The position numbers and the translations under genes are program-made. The notes beneath the pieces are model-generated. The model ran no database searches and had not been told where the DNA came from. It saw nothing but the letters and a program-made list of their open reading frames with translations. 64,000 bases of DNA from Dokdonia sp. Lineage in GTDB: Bacteria; Bacteroidota; Bacteroidia; Flavobacteriales; Flavobacteriaceae. Positions 60,709 through 64,000 of this stretch are shown here, one piece after another. Location of the stretch: the NCBI GenBank assembly GCA_020630915.1, contig JAHDIF010000004.1:186001-250000 (forward strand), given 5' to 3'. Positions within the stretch are counted from its first letter, which is position 1. Every line of letters starts with the position of its first letter.

Positions 60709-62331
60709 ATGAAAAAAAAGATGTTCATCCCCATACTAGCAGTAGCCACTTTGCTAGGTACCGTAAGTTTTCAAAGTGACTTTTTTGAAATTGCTAAGCA
60801 AATAGAAATATTTACCACGTTGTATAAGGAGGTAAATATGAACTATGTAGACGAGACCAACCCTGCAGAGCTTATGGATAATGCTATAGAAGGCATGCTG
60901 GAGGGTTTAGATCCTTACACAAAATATTGGACTGAGCAGGAGGTAGAAGATGCAAAAATTAACAATAGCGGTGATTATTCTGGAATAGGGGCTACCGTAC
61001 GTCGCAAAGACAAAAAAATGACCATCATAGAGCCTCGTAAAGGATACCCGGCAGATATGGCTGGCCTTAAAGCGGGAGATCAAATCACGAAAATAGGTGA
61101 TATTGTAGTCTCAGAAGTTGAGGGAGATGCGGGTGACCTTCTCAAAGGGGCTCCTGGAAGCAGTGTAGAGATAACCTACTTGCGCCAAGGAAAGAAAAAC
61201 ACGACCACTATAAAACGTAGTGCTGTAGAGATAGATGCTGTACCTTTTTATGAAATGATTGACGAGACTACTGGATACATTGTCCTTTCTAAATTTAATC
61301 GAAAAGCATCTGCGCAAGTTCAAGAAGCCCTAGAGAGTTTAAAAACAGATGGAGCTACATCTATCGTACTCGACTTACGAGGTAATCCAGGAGGCCTTCT
61401 TAATGAGGCTGTGAAAATTTGTGGCATATTTCTTCCTAAAGGATCACTCATCACTACGACAAAATCTGCAGTAAAAAAGTACAATAAGACCTATAAGACT
61501 ACTAATGACCCCATTGACACAGAAATACCTGTAGCTGTTCTAATAAATAGCCGTAGCGCCTCTGCTAGTGAGATTGTTTCAGGTAGTTTACAAGATTATG
61601 ACAGGGCAGTGGTAATAGGAGCCCGCAGCTTTGGTAAAGGACTTGTGCAACGCCCTAAGCCGCTTACGTATGGCACTCAACTTAAAGTGACCATATCAAG
61701 ATACTACACTCCAAGCGGGCGCTGTATACAAGCACTAGATTACTGGAACCGTGATGAGCAAGGAAACGCTGTGCGCACAGATGAAAAAGACTTCAAAGAG
61801 TTTAGAACTAAAAACGGTCGTAAAGTTTTTGATGGTGGAGGTGTTTTTCCAGATATAGAGATATCGTCTGCAAAAACAAGTGCTATTACCAAGGCGCTTT
61901 TAAAGGACAATGCCATTTTTGAATATGCTACAAAGTACTACTACGATCATCAGTACAGTGATCTCAGTGAGTTCTCGTTTTCAGACGCCGATTATGGCGC
62001 GTTTAAAAATTTCCTACAACAGACGGGGTTTACCTATGAGACGGAGACGGAAAGTGCTTTCGCGAAAGCGTTACAGCAGGCGGAAAAAGATGGGCTTGAT
62101 AAAACTATAAGTAGCGCGTATACCAACTTACAAAACACCATTACCCAAGCAAAAAATCAAGAGCTGGACACCCATAAAGACGAGATACAAACAGAACTAA
62201 TAGACGAGATTGTAAAAAGGTATTTTTATCGAGACGGACTCTACGCGTATCACATACAGAATAGTCCCGAAATAGCCGAAGCAAAAGCAGTACTATCTGA
62301 TCAAAAACGTTACACTAAAATTTTAAAATAA
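60709..62331 (+). CDS. S41 family C-terminal processing peptidase
   Basis: A periplasmic tail-specific protease. The 540-residue product has an N-terminal signal/anchor (about 5-20) and a PDZ domain (about 85-160, SGIGATVRRKDKKMTI). The catalytic region has SRSASASEIVSG (serine at 285 or 287) and the lysine K310 in SFGKGLVQ. A C-terminal helical extension of about 150 residues follows. A palindrome encodes SAFAKAL in that extension. Its stop is 4 bases before the apparent start of the OmpA-type gene. Confidence 0.94.
   Translation: MKKKMFIPILAVATLLGTVSFQSDFFEIAKQIEIFTTLYKEVNMNYVDETNPAELMDNAIEGMLEGLDPYTKYWTEQEVEDAKINNSGDYSGIGATVRRKDKKMTIIEPRKGYPADMAGLKAGDQITKIGDIVVSEVEGDAGDLLKGAPGSSVEITYLRQGKKNTTTIKRSAVEIDAVPFYEMIDETTGYIVLSKFNRKASAQVQEALESLKTDGATSIVLDLRGNPGGLLNEAVKICGIFLPKGSLITTTKSAVKKYNKTYKTTNDPIDTEIPVAVLINSRSASASEIVSGSLQDYDRAVVIGARSFGKGLVQRPKPLTYGTQLKVTISRYYTPSGRCIQALDYWNRDEQGNAVRTDEKDFKEFRTKNGRKVFDGGGVFPDIEISSAKTSAITKALLKDNAIFEYATKYYYDHQYSDLSEFSFSDADYGAFKNFLQQTGFTYETETESAFAKALQQAEKDGLDKTISSAYTNLQNTITQAKNQELDTHKDEIQTELIDEIVKRYFYRDGLYAYHIQNSPEIAEAKAVLSDQKRYTKILK
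62056..62069. repeat. Family A palindrome inside the S41 protease gene
   Basis: A perfect 14-bp core read in the AFAKA frame, in the helical C-terminal extension. Confidence 0.95.
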
Positions 62332-62335
62332 CACT

Positions 62336-63217
62336 ATCTACAGGTCACTTCTATATATCCTACTAGCATTCATTTCTTTAAATGCGTATGCTCAAACAGA
62401 TCGAACACACGAAACGTTTTTTGATACTGATAAGCATGACCTTGTTAAAATTGAAGAGGCAAAATTAAAGCGTTTTATTGCAAGCTTGCCTTTAGAAAAA
62501 ATAGAAGATATTGCCATTTACGGCTATTGTGATGATCGTGGGAGTGATGCTTACAACCAAGCACTTTCTCAGCGCCGTGCAGATGCTATAAAAACAGCTT
62601 TTGTAAATAAAGGAGTGTCAGATAGTATTATTACCAATGCAGACGGTAAAGGAGAGCTTTTGCTCACCAGACTAGACGATGTTACGAATGAGATACAGCG
62701 CAAACTTAATCGAAAAGTTGAAATAATAGTTTCTCTAAAAGTGCCTCCAAAACCTGTCGAAACTAAAACAGAAGACCTAGAAGAGGAGATTGTTATGGAA
62801 ATTCCTCCTAGATACAAAACACTTACAGATACCATAGAAAAGGGAGATAAAATTCTTCTGGAAAATATCCTGTTTAAAACAAATTACAGCTACATACACG
62901 GTAAGTCCTATAAAAACTTAAGAACCCTGGCTAAGTACCTTAAAGAAAACCCGCAGTTGATTTTTAAAATTCAAGGGCACGTATGTTGTGTAGATCATGG
63001 TCGTGATGGCGTAGATCTCAAAACAGGAAAGCGCAACTTATCTGTTGCCCGTGCAAAGTTTGTATATGACTATCTCTCTAAAAATGGCGTAGAGAAAAAA
63101 CGTATGCGCTATGAAGGTTTTGGGAGCAGGTATCCGCTAGGTGGTGATACTAAAGAAGATAAACGTGTAGAAATTTTAGTTACATATGTAAAAAAAATAA
63201 AACCTAAGAAGAAATAA
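62336..63217 (+). CDS. OmpA-type periplasmic protein with apparent non-standard start
   Basis: The frame has two OmpA-like segments. The first is at about 50-110 (IYGYCDDRGSDAYNQ, SQRRADAIKTAF). The second is at about 180-285 (FKIQGHVCCVDHGRDG, LSVARAKFVYDYL, YEGFGSRYP). The first usual start codon is TTG at 62486, which would remove the N-terminus. The in-frame codons before it encode a clear signal peptide (YRSLLYILLAFISLNAYAQ). The only plausible initiator is ATC at 62336, 4 bases after the S41 stop; an in-frame stop lies just upstream. I annotate the 293-residue form. A lost start codon or a sequence error are alternatives. The end overlaps the convergent GNAT gene by 14 bases. Confidence 0.75.
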   Translation: MYRSLLYILLAFISLNAYAQTDRTHETFFDTDKHDLVKIEEAKLKRFIASLPLEKIEDIAIYGYCDDRGSDAYNQALSQRRADAIKTAFVNKGVSDSIITNADGKGELLLTRLDDVTNEIQRKLNRKVEIIVSLKVPPKPVETKTEDLEEEIVMEIPPRYKTLTDTIEKGDKILLENILFKTNYSYIHGKSYKNLRTLAKYLKENPQLIFKIQGHVCCVDHGRDGVDLKTGKRNLSVARAKFVYDYLSKNGVEKKRMRYEGFGSRYPLGGDTKEDKRVEILVTYVKKIKPKKK

Positions 63218-63731
63218 CCTTAGTCATCTCATAATACAAAAGCTCTTCTGCATCGTTTTCTAGCTTTATTTTCTTTTTAAAAACCAGTCCTAACTTTTCT
63301 AACAACCCACGAGAAGCCTCATTTTTTTCTATAGTAATCGCGCCTATTGTTTGTAAACCAAAGTCGTTAAAAGCCGCATCCCTTAAACAGCGAGCAGCTT
63401 CGTATCCATAGCCCTTGCGTTCAAAATTAGGTAGATAAGAAAACCCGATGTCTACTCCTTGTAAACCTTCTCTATCATATAAACCACAGCACCCTATCTT
63501 TGTGCCATCAGTTCTTAAGGATACGGTATAGTTTCCATAGCCCAATCGTTCATACTGAGGCAGTACACGATCACTTATATATTTCTGAGCGGCTTCTAGC
63601 GTTTTTACATTTCTGTCCCCTATAAACTCGATCCATTTTGGGGTATTTAATAAAGCCAAAAATAACGGTGCGTCCTCTATTGAAGTGGGTGTGAGTAAAA
63701 GACGGTCTGTTTCTAGTATAGACTTCTTCAT
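63204..63731 (-). CDS. GNAT family N-acetyltransferase (RimJ/RimL type)
   Basis: The 175-residue product opens ILETDRLLLTPTSIEDAPLFL, typical of the RimJ/RimL-like branch. The acetyl-CoA loop is ERKGYGYEAARCL, and the C-terminal NEASRGLLEKLGLVF is also typical. The substrate is unknown. It converges with the OmpA-type gene, and the following plus-strand gene starts 125 bases beyond its ATG. Confidence 0.92.
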   Translation of the reverse strand: MKKSILETDRLLLTPTSIEDAPLFLALLNTPKWIEFIGDRNVKTLEAAQKYISDRVLPQYERLGYGNYTVSLRTDGTKIGCCGLYDREGLQGVDIGFSYLPNFERKGYGYEAARCLRDAAFNDFGLQTIGAITIEKNEASRGLLEKLGLVFKKKIKLENDAEELLYYEMTKVISS

Positions 63732-63856
63732 GACTACGTAAAGGTACTATTCCTTTTTTTAGACTTTTAAGCACGTATGAACTACCTATCAAAAGGTGAT
63801 TATACGATGGTGTCGTGCCTGATATATTTCAAAAAACTTATCTTTAAAATAAAAAT

Positions 63857-64000
63857 ATGGATTCTTTTCTCCATTTCTTTGAGGTGATGCCTATCTGGCA
63901 AAAATTAGTTTGGATTGTTGGCCTACTAGTGATTTTCTGGATACTTGAGGGCACTTACAGCTTTTTAAAAACTCCTTATAATAAGTGGAAACATGCCAAA
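63857..64000 (+). CDS. Start of a membrane protein, possibly sterol desaturase/fatty acid hydroxylase family (partial)
   Basis: The frame opens at ATG 63857 and runs off the window after 48 codons. The visible part has one transmembrane helix (about residues 17-36, with WIVGLLVIFWILEG) followed by a basic segment (TPYNKWKHAK). The pattern with WQKLVW, a membrane helix and KHAK resembles the N-terminus of flavobacterial sterol desaturase-type proteins. The histidine motifs that would confirm it lie outside the window. Confidence 0.55.
   Translation, partial: MDSFLHFFEVMPIWQKLVWIVGLLVIFWILEGTYSFLKTPYNKWKHAK

Noticed and set aside
57-62070. Family A palindromes as transcription terminators
   Set aside because: Copies lack a following T tract, occur inside genes in both orientations and are found upstream of genes as often as downstream.
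57-62070. Family A palindromes as ParB (parS) or Chi sites
   Set aside because: parS has a different core (GTTTCACGTGAAAC) and is few in number near the origin; Chi-type sites are asymmetric and strand-biased, while this is a palindrome.
1-64000. Prophage, insertion sequence, defence island or biosynthetic cluster
   Set aside because: No integrase, transposase, phage structural gene, restriction-modification, CRISPR-Cas or NRPS/PKS motif was found; gene content is core and syntenic in style.

Overview
The window is a 64 kb stretch of chromosomal DNA from a member of the Flavobacteriaceae (Bacteroidetes), probably marine. This rests on family content: a GldL-like protein, the IPExxxVDY family upstream of pyruvate kinase, an OmpA protein with thrombospondin type 3 repeats, outer-membrane beta-barrels, a QueD/LpxH pair, many short lipoproteins, and AddAB-type helicase/nucleases. 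It also rests on Bacteroidetes-type TAnnTTTG promoter boxes and the general lack of Shine-Dalgarno sequences. A Dokdonia-like genus is a guess. I see no prophage, insertion sequence, CRISPR array, toxin-antitoxin pair or obvious genomic island.

Layout. 0-4 kb: recA, then a lipoprotein, an ECF sigma factor and a membrane-anchored putative anti-sigma/outer-membrane beta-barrel protein. 4-8 kb: plsC (minus), then trpS, a 34-residue membrane peptide, queD, lpxH and a lipoprotein hydrolase. 8-12 kb (minus): OsmC protein, SPOR-domain surface protein, recJ and the GldL-like protein. 12-20 kb: subtilase, AhpD-like protein, beta-barrel, ileS, DksA-like protein, an adhesin-like protein, lspA. 20-24 kb (minus): response regulator and PAS kinase, 5-formyl-THF cyclo-ligase, an aspartoacylase-like enzyme and a RimK-like ligase. 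24-29 kb: uvrC, a type Vd patatin, an SH3 lipoprotein. 29-35 kb (minus): acpP-fabF-rnc-histidine kinase-IPExxxVDY-pyk. 35-41 kb: purN, RNase H, PfkB kinase, a long PurF, then sod (minus). 41-50 kb: addA-like, kbl, ompA/TSP3, addB-like, then tRNA-Ala(GGC) (minus). 50-64 kb: universal stress protein, GNAT, MATE pump, cation/proton antiporter, a peptide-degradation group (MBL hydrolase, subtilase, M1 peptidase), rnpA, DUF4349 lipoprotein, S41 protease, an OmpA-type protein, GNAT, and the start of a membrane protein.

The strongest signal not explained by genes is a palindrome, GCTTTCGCGAAAGC (often extended to TACGCTTTCGCGAAAGCGTA). It occurs 16 times perfectly and at least eight times in degenerate or interrupted form. 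It lies both between genes and inside genes, where it is read in all three frames (AFAKA, RFRES, LSRK) without breaking them. One copy is split by a second palindrome. Other points for a second look are a second 27-bp dispersed repeat, an OmpA-type gene whose signal peptide is in frame but has no normal start codon, a LacI/PurR-like operator upstream of the pyk operon, and a face-to-face divergent promoter pair. Most genes are ordinary core genes, and I do not see a convincing new multi-gene system.
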